From positions 992,001 to 1,056,000 of the forward strand of contig NZ_JAPEMI010000002.1 of the NCBI RefSeq assembly GCF_026342835.1: DNA of 64,000 nucleotides. Reading direction: 5' to 3'. Under the pieces are notes generated by a model. The model had not been told where the DNA came from. It did not search any database and saw only the letters and a list, made by a program, of their open reading frames with translations. Below, piece after piece: positions 54,803-63,767 of the stretch (positions are counted from its first letter, which is position 1; each line of letters starts with the position of its first letter). Source of the stretch: Streptomyces sp. NBC_00154 (GTDB taxonomy: Bacteria; Actinomycetota; Actinomycetes; Streptomycetales; Streptomycetaceae). A program made the translations under genes and the position numbers.

Positions 54803-55097
54803 TGCTGCACGACTACGTGCTGCCTGGCCAGCGCATCGTCGCCTGCCCCAACCAGGACGTCGTCCACGGATTCGGCCTACTCTCGGCAGCTGACGGCCCG
54901 TCGGTCATCCAGGTGCCCGACTTCGGCGACCGGTTGGGTCATCCAGCTCGTGAACCAGCGCACCGATTCGTTCGGACAGCTCGGCGCCATGAATAACACC
55001 GAACCCGGCCACTACCTGATCGCCCCCACGTCCTGGGACGGCGCCGTACCGGACGGGATCCGAGCGGTCCTGCGCTACGACACTGGCGTGGTCTGAC
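54803..55097 (+). pseudogene. DUF1254-type protein fragment
   Basis: MLHDYVLPGQRIVACPNQDV, FGLLSAADGPSVIQVPDFGD, then after a one-base shift near 54935 WVIQLVNQRTDSFGQLGAMN and HYLIAPTSWDGAVPDGIRAV. This is the N-terminal portion of a DUF1254 protein; start and remainder are missing. Confidence 0.6.
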
Positions 55098-55101
55098 AAG
55101 G

Positions 55102-55135
55102 GGGCGCCCGCCGTGCTGGTTCACGGCGGGCGCCC
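55102..55135. terminator. GC-rich hairpin
   Basis: GGGCGCCCGCCGTG and its exact complement form a 14-bp stem with a 6-nt loop, 5 bp after the DUF1254 fragment. Confidence 0.75.
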
Positions 55136-55286
55136 TACGTTTATCGAGCAGGCACTTCGTGAACGACCGCCCAGCTCCAGCGTGACCGGCGACTCGACGG
55201 CCAGGCCGTGTTGTGGAAATCGCGGGCGGTCAGCCACTTGGTGAGGTCGCTCCGGCGTCGGAGCACTGCCGGCCCATCGGCCCGGG

Positions 55287-55694
55287 TCAGCGGGGCTCGG
55301 GGGCGGCGATCTGGCGCTTGAGGATCTTGCCGGTGGGGCCCTTGGGAAGGGCGTCGACGAGCCGGACCTCGCGCGGGTACTTGTAGGGTGCAACCCGCTC
55401 ACGGACGAACTCGCGCAGCTCGTCCGCGCCCGCCTCGGTGCCGGGGCGCAGGGCGACCACGGCGGCGACCTCCTCGCCGAGGGTGGCGTGCGGGACGCCG
55501 ATCACCGCGGCCTCGGCGACGGCGGGGTGCTCGTACAGGACCTCCTCGATTTCCCGCGGGTAGACGTTGAAGCCGCCGCGGATGACGAGGTCCTTCTTGC
55601 GGTCGACGATGTAGTAGTAGCCGTTGGGCCGCACCTTGGGGGAAGGGTCGTCCGCGAGCCGGGCCCGCTGCGCGGGCTCGGCCCTGGTGCTCAT
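55287..55694 (-). pseudogene. Acyl-CoA ligase C-terminal fragment
   Basis: Reading leftward: NGYYYIVDRKKDLVIRGGFN, VYPREIEEVLYEHPAVAEAA, LREFVRERVAPYKYPREVRL and PKGPTGKILKRQIAA. It closely parallels the end of the ligase at 53078. The ATP-binding part is missing; the first ~22 residues of the open frame are foreign. It is a remnant of a second ligase gene. Confidence 0.78.
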
Positions 55695-55697
55695 CGC

Positions 55698-55963
55698 GAG
55701 CCGAACTCAGCGAGAACGTGCTGGCGGGCCTGCTGACCGGCGAAGGCCGCGACGCGGCGCTGCTGGACACCCTCCACGCGTGGTTCGCCGCCGATGGCTC
55801 GACCGCGGAGGCGGCACGACAACTCCACTGCCACCGCAACACAGTGCTGTACCGCATTGCCCGCATCGCCGAACTGACCGGCCGTGTTCCGACCCGGCCG
55901 GTGGATGCCGCGGAACTCCACGTGGCTTTGCGGGCGTTGCGGCTCGCCGGGAACGGCGGGTAG
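55698..55963 (+). pseudogene. PucR-type regulator C-terminal fragment
   Basis: ELSENVLAGLLTGEGRDAAL, LDTLHAWFAADGSTAEAARQ and LHCHRNTVLYRIARIAELTG are the HTH_30 domain that ends PucR/CdaR regulators. The rest of the gene is absent upstream, where an unrelated ligase fragment begins on the other strand. Confidence 0.7.
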
Positions 55964-56286
55964 GCGTCGACGCTCGCCGGCCTTCTTCACGGCTTGGGCC
56001 GACTGCCGACCGCTGGTGAGGGGTCGCCCACGCTCTACGCCCGAGCCCTCAGCCGAGTCGTCACGGCTGCATCGCCGACCTCTTGTGCACGGGCACAATG
56101 ACGGGCCGTTTTTTTGGCCGGCCGCCTATGGTTCCGGAGGCGTCGAGCCAGTGAGTATCTCGGGCAGCGAGCGCAACCGCCGGTTCGGACCGGTCCTGTT
56201 CGGTTCCGTCCCGTACGGTCCGGTCCGCCATGTGTTCCGCTCCGCGCGCACCGGAGCGTGCGAGTTCGTCGTTGAGAGGGAGGGTG
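55964..56286 (+). promoter_or_regulatory. Leader region of the molybdenum hydroxylase genes
   Basis: No gene seen. A run of seven T follows GGGCCG at ~56102-56113. At ~56185-56227 the segment repeats the words TTCGG, ACCGGTCC and CGGTCC several times (CGGACCGGTCC, GGTTCCG, CGGTCCGGTCC), a possible clustered regulator site. GGGAGGG precedes ATG 56287. Confidence 0.35.
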
Positions 56287-58638
56287 ATGGGAGTGCAGAG
56301 CAGCCCACAGAACCAGGAGTCCGACGCCGACTCTGGCAGGCTCAGCAGGCGGCGGTTCCTGGGATTCGTCGTGGCGGCCTCCACGCTGACCGTGGCCGCG
56401 CACCTCGGCGAGGCGGCCGCGGCCCCCGCGGAGGCGGCTGCGGCCACCACCGGGTTGGTCCCGTCTGCCCCAGGGCAGGCCGAGATCTACGACCTCAACG
56501 ACATGCTGACCCATGCCGCTCTGCCCACCGCGAATCTGATCAGCATCACGATCGACTCCAACGGCACGGCGTCCCTGGCGCTGCCCCGGGCCGAGGTCGG
56601 CCAGGGCATCACCACATCCAGCGCGATACTGATCGCCGAGGAGCTCGACCTGCCGCTCGACAAGGTGAAGGTCACCCTCGCCGACGCGCGGCCCGAGCTC
56701 CTGTTCAACCAGCTCACCGGTGGCTCCAACACCACCATCTCGACCTTCACCCCGATCCGGGTGGCGGCCGCCGTCGCCCGTGGCCGGCTGCTGGAGGCCG
56801 CGGCCCTCGAACTGGGAGAGGCGATCGGCACCCTCACCGCGAAGGCGGGGGTCATCACCTCGGCGACCGGACGGAGTCTCACCTACGGTGAACTCGCCGA
56901 GAAGGCCGCCGCCGTGGCCACCAGCCAGGTCTCCGTCACGCTCAAGGACACCTCCGAGTTCACGGTCATCGGTACCGGCCGGCCCAGGATTGACGCGCTG
57001 GACGCGGTGACGGGCCGCAAGGCGTTCGCGATGGACGTGGAGGTGGCGGACGCGCTACCGACCATGGTGTGCCGCCCGCCGACGATCAACGGCACGGTCC
57101 GCTCCGTACGGAACATGGACACCGCTCGGGCCATGCCCGGAATCACCGATGTCGTACAGATCTCCACCGGCGTCGCCGTCCGGGGCCGCACCTTCGGGCA
57201 GTGCATCAACGCGGTCCGCGCCCTGGATGTCGACTGGGGTCCGGGCACCGCCGAAGGCGCTTCCGACGCCACGGTCATCGACGAGCTGCGACGTGCCGAA
57301 CTGCCGTTGATCGTACCTCCGTTGCCGTTGCTCACCAAGGCCGTCGACGCGCGCTTCACCTTCCACTTCGCCAGCAACGGAGCCCTGGAGACCAACTGCG
57401 CCGTCGCCGACGTCCGCCCGGACTCGGCCGAGATCTGGGCCAGCCTGAAGTCGCCGATCGTCGCCCAGGAACAGATCGCCCTCAAGCTCGGCCTCCCGGC
57501 CGGCGCCGTGAAGGTCCATGTCACCGAGGGCGGCGGCTCGTTCGGGCGGAAGCTCTTCCACGACGCCGCCGACGAGGCCGCCGAGATCTCCCGGGCCGTG
57601 GGCAAGCCGGTGAAGCTGATGTGGCACCGGACCGACGACTTCCGTCAGGGCCGCATCCATCCGATGTCCACGTCGCGGGTCCGGGCCACGTACTCGCTCG
57701 GCGAGGTGCTTACGTACGAGCAGCGCCACACCTCCGTCGCCACCGACTTCGGCCATGGCGTCGGCGAGATCATCACCGCGGAGGCGGCCCAGCTGCCCGT
57801 CGGCGACCTGACGTTCTCCGAGACGGTCTTCCAGCTCACCCAGCAGACCCCGTACCACTTCGGTGCGACCACCCAGCTGCTCAGCGAGATCGACAAGGGC
57901 TTCAACACCGGCCCCATGCGGGGCATCTACTCCCCCAACGTCCGCTGCGCGCAGGAGCTGATCGTCGACGAACTGGCGAAGCGGATGGGCAAGGACGCCT
58001 ACGCGTTCCGCCGTGAGTACCTGAAGGAGGAGAGGGCCAGGGCGGTGCTCGACAAGGTCGCCGAGGTCGGCAGTTGGGGGCGCACGATGCCCGCCGGTAC
58101 GGCGCAGGGCATCGCGATCCACCCCGAGTACCACGCTTTCGTCGCCGTCCTCGCCGAGATCGACTGCCGGCCGCAGACGACCGGGCGGAAGATCGGCAAC
58201 GCGTACACCGGACCACGAGTCACCAAGGTCGTGTGCGCCGTCGACGCCGGTCTCGCCGTCAATCCGCGCGGCCTTCAGGCGCAGATGATGGGCGGCATCA
58301 TGGACGGCATCGCCCTCACCCTGAGCTCGGGCCTCCACCTGCGGGACGGGCACTTCCTCGAGAGCAGCTGGGACAACTACTTCTACACCCGGCAGTGGAA
58401 CACTCCGCCCGAGCTGGAGATCGTCGTGATGCCGCCGACCACCGGAACGCCGGGCGGTGCGGGCGAGCTGCCGGTCGCCGGCGCGATGGCCGCCGTGGCC
58501 TGTGCGTACGGGCGCGCCACCGGCATCATGCCGACGACCTTCCCCCTGAACCACGGCGAACCGCTGAGCTTCACGCCGCTACCCACCACCCCGCCGATCC
58601 CGGCTTCGCCCACCGACGGCCTCGCCCACGCCTACTAG
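56287..58638 (+). CDS. iorB: Isoquinoline 1-oxidoreductase-type molybdenum hydroxylase, large subunit
   Basis: 783 residues from ATG 56287. The Tat signal is SRRRFLGFVVAAS (~20-32). Xanthine-oxidase-family Mo domains follow: ALPRAEVGQGITTSSAILIA, VTEGGGSFGRKLFHDAADEA, NTGPMRGIYSPNVRCAQELI and the catalytic Glu in GGAGELPVAGAM (~726). With the small [2Fe-2S] subunit it hydroxylates an N-heterocycle or oxidises an aldehyde in the periplasm or outside the membrane. The gene order is large then small subunit, the reverse of the usual iorA-iorB order. Confidence 0.85.
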   Translation: MGVQSSPQNQESDADSGRLSRRRFLGFVVAASTLTVAAHLGEAAAAPAEAAAATTGLVPSAPGQAEIYDLNDMLTHAALPTANLISITIDSNGTASLALPRAEVGQGITTSSAILIAEELDLPLDKVKVTLADARPELLFNQLTGGSNTTISTFTPIRVAAAVARGRLLEAAALELGEAIGTLTAKAGVITSATGRSLTYGELAEKAAAVATSQVSVTLKDTSEFTVIGTGRPRIDALDAVTGRKAFAMDVEVADALPTMVCRPPTINGTVRSVRNMDTARAMPGITDVVQISTGVAVRGRTFGQCINAVRALDVDWGPGTAEGASDATVIDELRRAELPLIVPPLPLLTKAVDARFTFHFASNGALETNCAVADVRPDSAEIWASLKSPIVAQEQIALKLGLPAGAVKVHVTEGGGSFGRKLFHDAADEAAEISRAVGKPVKLMWHRTDDFRQGRIHPMSTSRVRATYSLGEVLTYEQRHTSVATDFGHGVGEIITAEAAQLPVGDLTFSETVFQLTQQTPYHFGATTQLLSEIDKGFNTGPMRGIYSPNVRCAQELIVDELAKRMGKDAYAFRREYLKEERARAVLDKVAEVGSWGRTMPAGTAQGIAIHPEYHAFVAVLAEIDCRPQTTGRKIGNAYTGPRVTKVVCAVDAGLAVNPRGLQAQMMGGIMDGIALTLSSGLHLRDGHFLESSWDNYFYTRQWNTPPELEIVVMPPTTGTPGGAGELPVAGAMAAVACAYGRATGIMPTTFPLNHGEPLSFTPLPTTPPIPASPTDGLAHAY

Positions 58639-58647
58639 GAGCCACCT

Positions 58648-59124
58648 GTGCCGCACCACACCTTCATCCTCAACGGCAAGCCGGTGACCGTGGACATCGA
58701 GGACGACGTCCGGCTGCTGTGGGTGCTCCGGGACGTCCTGGGCGTCACCGGCCCGAAGCACGGCTGCGCTGTCGGCGTCTGCCAGGCCTGCACGAGCCAC
58801 ATCAACGGCGAGGCGTTCACTCCGTGCGCCGTCTCGGTCAAGGACCTCGAGCCGGCCGACGAGGTCACGACCATCGAGGGACTGCCCGCCACGGTCGGCA
58901 AGGAACTGCACCCGATGCAGGAGGCCTGGCTGGAGTACGACGTCGCCCAGTGCGGCTACTGCCAGCCCGGCCAGATCATGGCAGCCGTCGCCAAGGTCCG
59001 CCAGGCGCGCGCGGAAGGCCGGGAGATCGGCGCGGCCGACCTCGACGAGATCCGCAACATCTGCCGCTGCGGCACCTACAACCGTATCCGGGAGGCCGTC
59101 GTCGCAGGGGCGAAGAAGTTCTAG
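58648..59124 (+). CDS. iorA: [2Fe-2S] small subunit of the molybdenum hydroxylase
   Basis: 158 residues from GTG 58648, 9 bp after the large-subunit stop. The plant-type cluster uses Cys40, Cys45, Cys48 and Cys60 (HGCAVGVCQACTSH). The second cluster uses Cys102, Cys105, Cys139 and Cys141 (QCGYCQPGQ; ICRCGTYNRIREA). It passes electrons from the Mo centre outward. No signal peptide, so it is co-exported with the Tat-targeted large subunit. Confidence 0.9.
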   Translation: MPHHTFILNGKPVTVDIEDDVRLLWVLRDVLGVTGPKHGCAVGVCQACTSHINGEAFTPCAVSVKDLEPADEVTTIEGLPATVGKELHPMQEAWLEYDVAQCGYCQPGQIMAAVAKVRQARAEGREIGAADLDEIRNICRCGTYNRIREAVVAGAKKF

Positions 59125-59211
59125 CCCGCTGCAGGACGAGAAACAGGTCGCGGCTCGCTGCCGGGTGAGGAGAAGGTCTGGGCCCTCTGCTGGGCGAGGA
59201 GTGGAGCGAAC

Positions 59212-59525
59212 ATGCTGGACAGTGCCGAGGAGTTTGGCGCGCTGGTGCCGGCTGGGACGGGCGTTCGCCGTGGCGACCGTGGTCACGGCGCACGGCAGCG
59301 CGCCCCGGCAGCCGGGTGCGGCCATGGCCGTCGACGCCGACGGAACCGTCGTCGGGAGTGTCTCGGGCGGATGCGTGGAGGCCGCCGTGTACGACCTGTG
59401 CCAGGAGGCCCTCGCCTCCGGCGGCAGCGTGCTCCAGCGGTTCGGGTACTCGGACGACGACGCCTTCGCGACCGGTCTGTCCTGCGGCGGAGTGATCGAG
59501 ATCTTCGTGCAGCCGGCTCTCCCGG
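59212..59525 (+). pseudogene. XdhC/CoxI-family maturation factor, frameshifted and truncated
   Basis: MLDSAEE from ATG 59212, then after a one-base shift SLARWCRLGRAFAVATVVTA, HGSAPRQPGAAMAVDADGTV, GSVSGGCVEAAVYDLCQEAL and GLSCGGVIEIFVQPA. This is the N-terminal XdhC domain. The C-terminal Rossmann part is missing, replaced by an ISL3 remnant. XdhC proteins insert sulfurated Mo cofactor into hydroxylases, so the adjacent enzyme has lost its local helper. Confidence 0.8.
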
Positions 59526-59529
59526 CGCG

Positions 59530-60056
59530 ACGAACCAAGGCTGCACGAACGCCTGGACCGTTTGGGAGGAGATCGTGCCGCTCGGCTATCAGGGCAGTTA
59601 GCAGCGGGTTCGCGCCTACTTCCGGGAGAAGCGCCTCTCACCGGGCCCCGTCACAGCTCGACCACCGTCACCCCGCGTCGTCGCCGGGGGATCCTCCGCT
59701 GGCCCGAGACCCTCACCGAGACCGAGCACCTTCGACTCAAAGCCGTGCTGGTCCACTGCCCCGAACTCGATGCTCTCACCGGCCACGTCCGCTCCTTTGA
59801 GCAGATGCTCACCGAGCGCCAGGGCGAACGGCTGCCGCAGTGGCTCGACGCCGTCCGGCGAGACGACCTCCCCAGCCTCCACACCCTGGCCGCAGGCATC
59901 GACCGTGACCGCGACGCGGTCATTGTCGGCCTCACACTGCCCTGGAGATCCGGCGTCGTCGAAGGACACGTCAACCGGATCAAGATGCTCAAACGCCAGA
60001 TGTTCGACCGGGCCGGCTTCGCTCTACTGCGGAAGAGGGTGCTTCTGGCCAGCTGA
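59530..60056 (+). pseudogene. ISL3-family transposase C-terminal remnant
   Basis: GCTNAWTVWEEIVPLGYQGS, a TAG at ~59598, QRVRAYFREKRLSPGPVT, a frameshift near 59690, then ILRWPETLTETEHLRLKAVL, HCPELDALTGHVRSFEQMLT, LPWRSGVVEGHVNRIKMLKR and FALLRKRVLLAS. The final Glu (VVEGHVNRIK) of the DDE triad is kept, but the first half and the upstream end are missing. It truncates xdhC. Confidence 0.8.
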
Positions 60057-60099
60057 CTACAGCCACCCATAGGGTGATGGGGACGAGAGAAGATGCACC

Positions 60100-60687
60100 A
60101 TGGATCCCCGCATACCTCGCCTGCGTCGCAAGCTGGCCGCGATCCCGTTCCAGCCACTGCGCAGCCACTCCTTCGGGGAAGAACAACACAAGTTCTTCCG
60201 CGGTCCGAAGCTGGCGGAAGCACGCGTCGCCGCGTTTGAGGCCGAGCACGACATCGTTCTTCCCCACGCCTATCGGCAGTTCCTCACGCACATCGGCGGC
60301 TCAGGAGCGGCACCGTTCTACGGCCTCATGCCCCTGGAGCGGTGCTCCCTGCTGGTTATGGACTCGCCCGGAGAACCAGGGACACCCCGAGGCTTCGGCT
60401 GCGTGGGCCCCGGGCCACATGAACGCGACCTCTTCCTCCACATCATCGAAATGGGCTGCAGCGATGTATGCGTCATCGGGGTGACCGGTCCACTCACCGG
60501 CCGCGTCCTTGTTGGTAACAGCGACGGGTACTGGGGCCCCAATGTCTCCTCCGCCACCGACTTCCTCGACTGGTACGAACGCTGGCTCAACCACATGAGC
60601 GCCGGGCGCGACAACCGGGCCCTTGAACTCACCTCGCCTCGACTTCGAGCCCATCCGAACCGCCATCGCATGGCTCCGAAGATCTGA
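60100..60687 (+). CDS. SMI1/KNR4-family (SUKH) protein
   Basis: 195 residues from ATG 60100 (MDPRIPRLRRKLAAIPF). SUKH-type features: AEARVAAFEAEHDIVLPHAY, YRQFLTHIGGSGAAPFYGLM and FLHIIEMGCSDVCVIGVTGP, ending with a DWYERWL helix. Family members often serve as immunity proteins against polymorphic toxins; no toxin gene is visible nearby. It stands between two decayed IS elements. Confidence 0.8.
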   Translation: MDPRIPRLRRKLAAIPFQPLRSHSFGEEQHKFFRGPKLAEARVAAFEAEHDIVLPHAYRQFLTHIGGSGAAPFYGLMPLERCSLLVMDSPGEPGTPRGFGCVGPGPHERDLFLHIIEMGCSDVCVIGVTGPLTGRVLVGNSDGYWGPNVSSATDFLDWYERWLNHMSAGRDNRALELTSPRLRAHPNRHRMAPKI

Positions 60688-60715
60688 CTCTCCGTCTCCG
60701 CTCCACGGAATGGAT

Positions 60716-62597
60716 GCTGTTGGTGATCTTCGCTCGGTGGGGTGAAGCCTTCCCTCGAGGGGTTGTTCGCGTTGGCGGTGGTGTGCTGCCGTTGTTGAGC
60801 GGGGCAGTCTCTGCCGGTCGGAGGGGGCCGGAATGTCGATGGGGGTGTGGTTCTGGTCGAGTGGTTCCGCCACTGAACGTGAAGATGGCCCGGGCGAGTA
60901 ATCCGCGTGGCACGGCAGCGAGGATGCGTGACCGGCTCGACGAGCTGTTCGTGGACGAGGTTTTCGCCGACTGGTATCCGGCGGACGGGCGCCCGGGTCT
61001 GTCGCCGGCCCGGCTCGCGCTGGTGTCGGTGTTGCAATACACGGAGAATCTGACCGACCGGCAGGCGGCGGAGGCCGTCCGGTGCCGTCTGGACTGGAAG
61101 TACTGCCTGGGCCTGGAGCTGGATGACGCTGGCTTCGACTTCTCGGTGCTGAGCGAGTTCCGTGACCGGCTGGCCGAAGGGGACCGTGCAGACCGGCTGC
61201 TGGCTGTGATGGTCGAACGTCTTGCGGCTGCGGGCCTGGTCAAACGCCGTGGCCGGGTCCGCACCGACTCGACCCACGTGCTGGCGGCAGTACGCCGGCT
61301 CAATCGGGGTGAACTCGTCGCCGAGACCCTGCGGGCGGCTCTGGAAGAGCTCGTTGCGCACGGCGAGGAATGGCTGGCCGGACTCGTCACCGCGGACTGG
61401 GGTGACCGCTATGGCCGCCCGGTCCGCTATGACCGGCTTCCCCGGGGAGGTGACGCCCTGATCGCCTACGTGCTACGGGTTGGCGAGGACGGCATGCACA
61501 TTCTGCGAGCCGTTCACGACTCCGATGCCCCACCCGGACTGCGGGTACTACCCGCCGTTGAGATCCTGCGGTAGGTCTGGGTCCAGCAGTACTGGCTCGA
61601 CTGGGACGGCCAACTGCGCTGGCGGGGACCGAAATCCAGTCGGGACCGGGCAAGCCGCAGGACGACCGAACGCCGCAACACGGGCAAGGCATCAGCGGAC
61701 GGCCGACCCGATCCCGCTTCGGCGCGAGTGCCGTGGTCGGGCATGGAGATCGTCACCCCGCACGATCCCGAGGCCCGATACAGCCAGAAAGTCACCGCCG
61801 CCGGACAGCAGGACTGGATCGGCTACCGCGACCACCAGACCGAGACCTGCGACGAGACCGGCCCGAACGTGATCGTCCAGGTCACCACCCGGCCGGCGCC
61901 CGAGCAGGACATCGACGCCCTCGACCGGATCCACCTGGGACTGACCGCGCAGGGGTTCCAGCCCACCGAACACGTCGTTGACAGCGGCTACATCTCGCCG
62001 GACAGCATCCACCACGCCGCCCAACATTGGGACATCACACTCTTCGGACCAGTCCGTGACGACCCACAGGCCGGTAAACGGCCCGGCTTCGCCAAGCAGG
62101 ACTTCCACATCGACTGGCAAGCCCGCACCCTGACCTGCCCCAACGGCGTGACGAGTCCACCATGGAAGCCCACACTCGGCGACGGCCACCCCCGGCTCTC
62201 CGTGCTCTTCCCACGCAAGGCCTGCCGCGAATGCGTCGACCGACTCAAATGCACCGGCAACGTCGAAGGCAAGGGCCGTCACGTCTTCCTGATGCCACAA
62301 CCGCTCCAAGAGATCCAGACGCAGAACAGGGCCGAACAGACGACGACCGAGTGGCGCTGGAGATACGCGATCCGCGCAGGCTGCGAGGCCACCGTCTCCG
62401 AGACCGTTCATGCCCACGGCCTGCGGAACTGCCGCTACCGAGGCCTGGCCAGAACCCACGTCCAACACGTGCTGACGGCAGCCGGAACGAACATCATCCG
62501 ACTCAGCGGCTACCTCTCACCGGGCATCGCACCGCCCCGCAAAGCGCGGCCCAGGAGCCGCTTCCAGCAGCTCTGCCGCGACCTGCCCACCTAAGAG
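60716..62597 (+). mobile_element. IS1182-family element, second type, right end lost
   Basis: The left end TGCTGTTGGTGATCTT resembles the end of the IS1182 copy at 33281. No matching right end is found before the IS5 fragment begins near 62600, so that end is truncated. The transposase gene carries a nonsense codon. Confidence 0.65.
60861..62594 (+). pseudogene. IS1182-family transposase with an amber stop
   Basis: From about GTG 60861 (ATG 60885 is also possible): RASNPRGTAARMRDRLDELF, YPADGRPGLSPARLALVSVL, VRTDSTHVLAAVRRLNRGEL up to LPAVEILR, a TAG at 61572-61574, then in the same frame VWVQQYWLDWDGQLRW, EHVVDSGYISPDSIHHAAQH, FPRKACRECVDRLKCTGN and YAIRAGCEATVSETVHAHGL to 62594. A single CAG-to-TAG change where the family has RQVWVQ explains it. 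Confidence 0.82.
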
Positions 62598-62697
62598 GGC
62601 GGTTTGTGAGTCATTGATGCGTTCTGCCGTCACCTGATGGTGTGGGTGGGGGCGGAATCTGCTGGTCCGTGGCCGTTGGTCTGCTGGGGTGGCGGGG

Positions 62698-62812
62698 TGA
62701 GTGAACGCAAGCCGTACCCGAGCGACTTGTCGGACGGGCAGTGGTCGTTGATCGAGCCGGTGATCACGGCGTGGAAGGACCGGCACCGTTCGGTCAGCGG
62801 TCACCAGGGAGC
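62698..62812 (+). pseudogene. IS5-type transposase N-terminal fragment
   Basis: From GTG 62698: VSERKPYPSDLSDGQWSLIE, PVITAWKDRHRSVSGHQG, then unrelated sequence. This is the start of an IS5-family transposase; the catalytic part is missing. Confidence 0.7.
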
Positions 62813-62904
62813 GACCAGCCCTGGTCCGGGTGCGCCGAGACCACGGTCGCGGCCTCGCGGTCCGTGGCCTCGGCGGAGGGGCAGGCGGGCTTGTGCTGGC
62901 ACAT
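62808..62904 (-). pseudogene. DUF5999-family protein, truncated at codon ~32
   Basis: From ATG 62904 with AAGGA upstream: MCQHKPACPSAEATDREAAT, VVSAHPDQGWSL, then IS5-derived sequence. MCQHxPxCPxAxAxDREAA and HPxQGWSLLCNG are the hallmark of the short Streptomyces DUF5999 proteins (~65 residues). The second half was removed by the IS5 insertion. Confidence 0.7.
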
Positions 62905-63193
62905 GGCGAATCCTTGGGGGAAGCGGTGCTGCGGGGAGGGATCGGCTACGCGGACGAGGTGCCGTACGACCGCGACATGGACGGAGTGCTGTGGATCCGG
63001 CAGGCCATCGCTCCGGGGTCCGGGAGGGCGTTGGATGGCACGAGCGGGTTGAGGAGGGAAGGGACCGGCTGCCGCAGGGGAAGCCCTCGCCGCGGCAGAC
63101 AACGGACGGGCAGGGGTGCTGTCCAGCCGAATTACGTGTGCCTGGCGTTGCGTGAACCTGTGAATAGCGTTGCCCCTTGGGGGCGTTGTCGGT
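62905..63193. other. Upstream region of the DUF5999 gene
   Basis: A plus-strand frame is open over 62830-63195, but it lacks a ribosome site and resembles no family. No hairpin or repeat noted. It probably contained the DUF5999 promoter. Confidence 0.35.
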
Positions 63194-63676
63194 AGCGAAA
63201 ACGGACCCCCACTTCTCCCCACTTCGACATCGGCGAGCACAGTCGGGATTTCGCCTACCCGTCACTGGCTCCGCAGGCAAAAGGGGTGAAGTCGGTCATT
63301 AATCAGTGTGTCGAGGCTTGTGTGAGGGCCCACCACTGGAGGTCGGCCGCGCCGACCCCACTTCACCCCACTTCACTGGAAATGCTTGACTGAAATGCAT
63401 GAACGGTGATAGGTGCCCTCGCGGGTGGAATAGTTGGGCTGAAGGGTGCCCTCATTTGACGTTCTGCCAGCTAAAAGCCGCTCTCGGCACTCCTGTCGGC
63501 CTCAGCGCGCGGTCAGAATCGCGGTGCACAGGGCGCCTTGTTCGCGGTCGCAGTGTTGGGGGAGCTGCGTAAATCCCGACCCTTGGTGCGGATCCTTTCC
63601 TCTGTGACTGTTGTCCCGCCTCGGTAAGTTCGCGAGCCCGGTGACGAAGTGGGGAGAAGTGGGGTTCGTTTTCGCT
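63194..63676. repeat. Inverted-repeat region with CCCCACTTC motifs
   Basis: AGCGAAAACG, then CCCCACTTCTCCCCACTTCG, at 63194-63226 is repeated in inverted orientation at 63645-63676 with one inserted C and one change. A third, direct version, CCCCACTTCACCCCACTTCA, lies at 63356-63375. GTCGGGATTT near 63252 and its complement near 63573 add a second inverted pair. No gene is apparent inside. Confidence 0.7.
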
Positions 63677-63767
63677 GTCGCCAGCGCTGCGTGATGGGCC
63701 ACGGTATTCACCAGGACTTGCCAGTCCGTTCCCCCGGGCATCCCGAACGCAGCGAGGAGTGATCCCC

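Noticed and set aside
57055..58554. 499-codon frame antisense to the molybdenum hydroxylase
   Set aside because: Shadow composition, no domains; the sense gene is unmistakable.
62830..63195. 121-codon plus-strand gene
   Set aside because: No ribosome site, no family, and it overlaps the start of the DUF5999 fragment on the other strand.
63194..63676. CRISPR array
   Set aside because: Only three motif copies, one inverted, with unequal spacing of ~130-290 bp and no cas genes.
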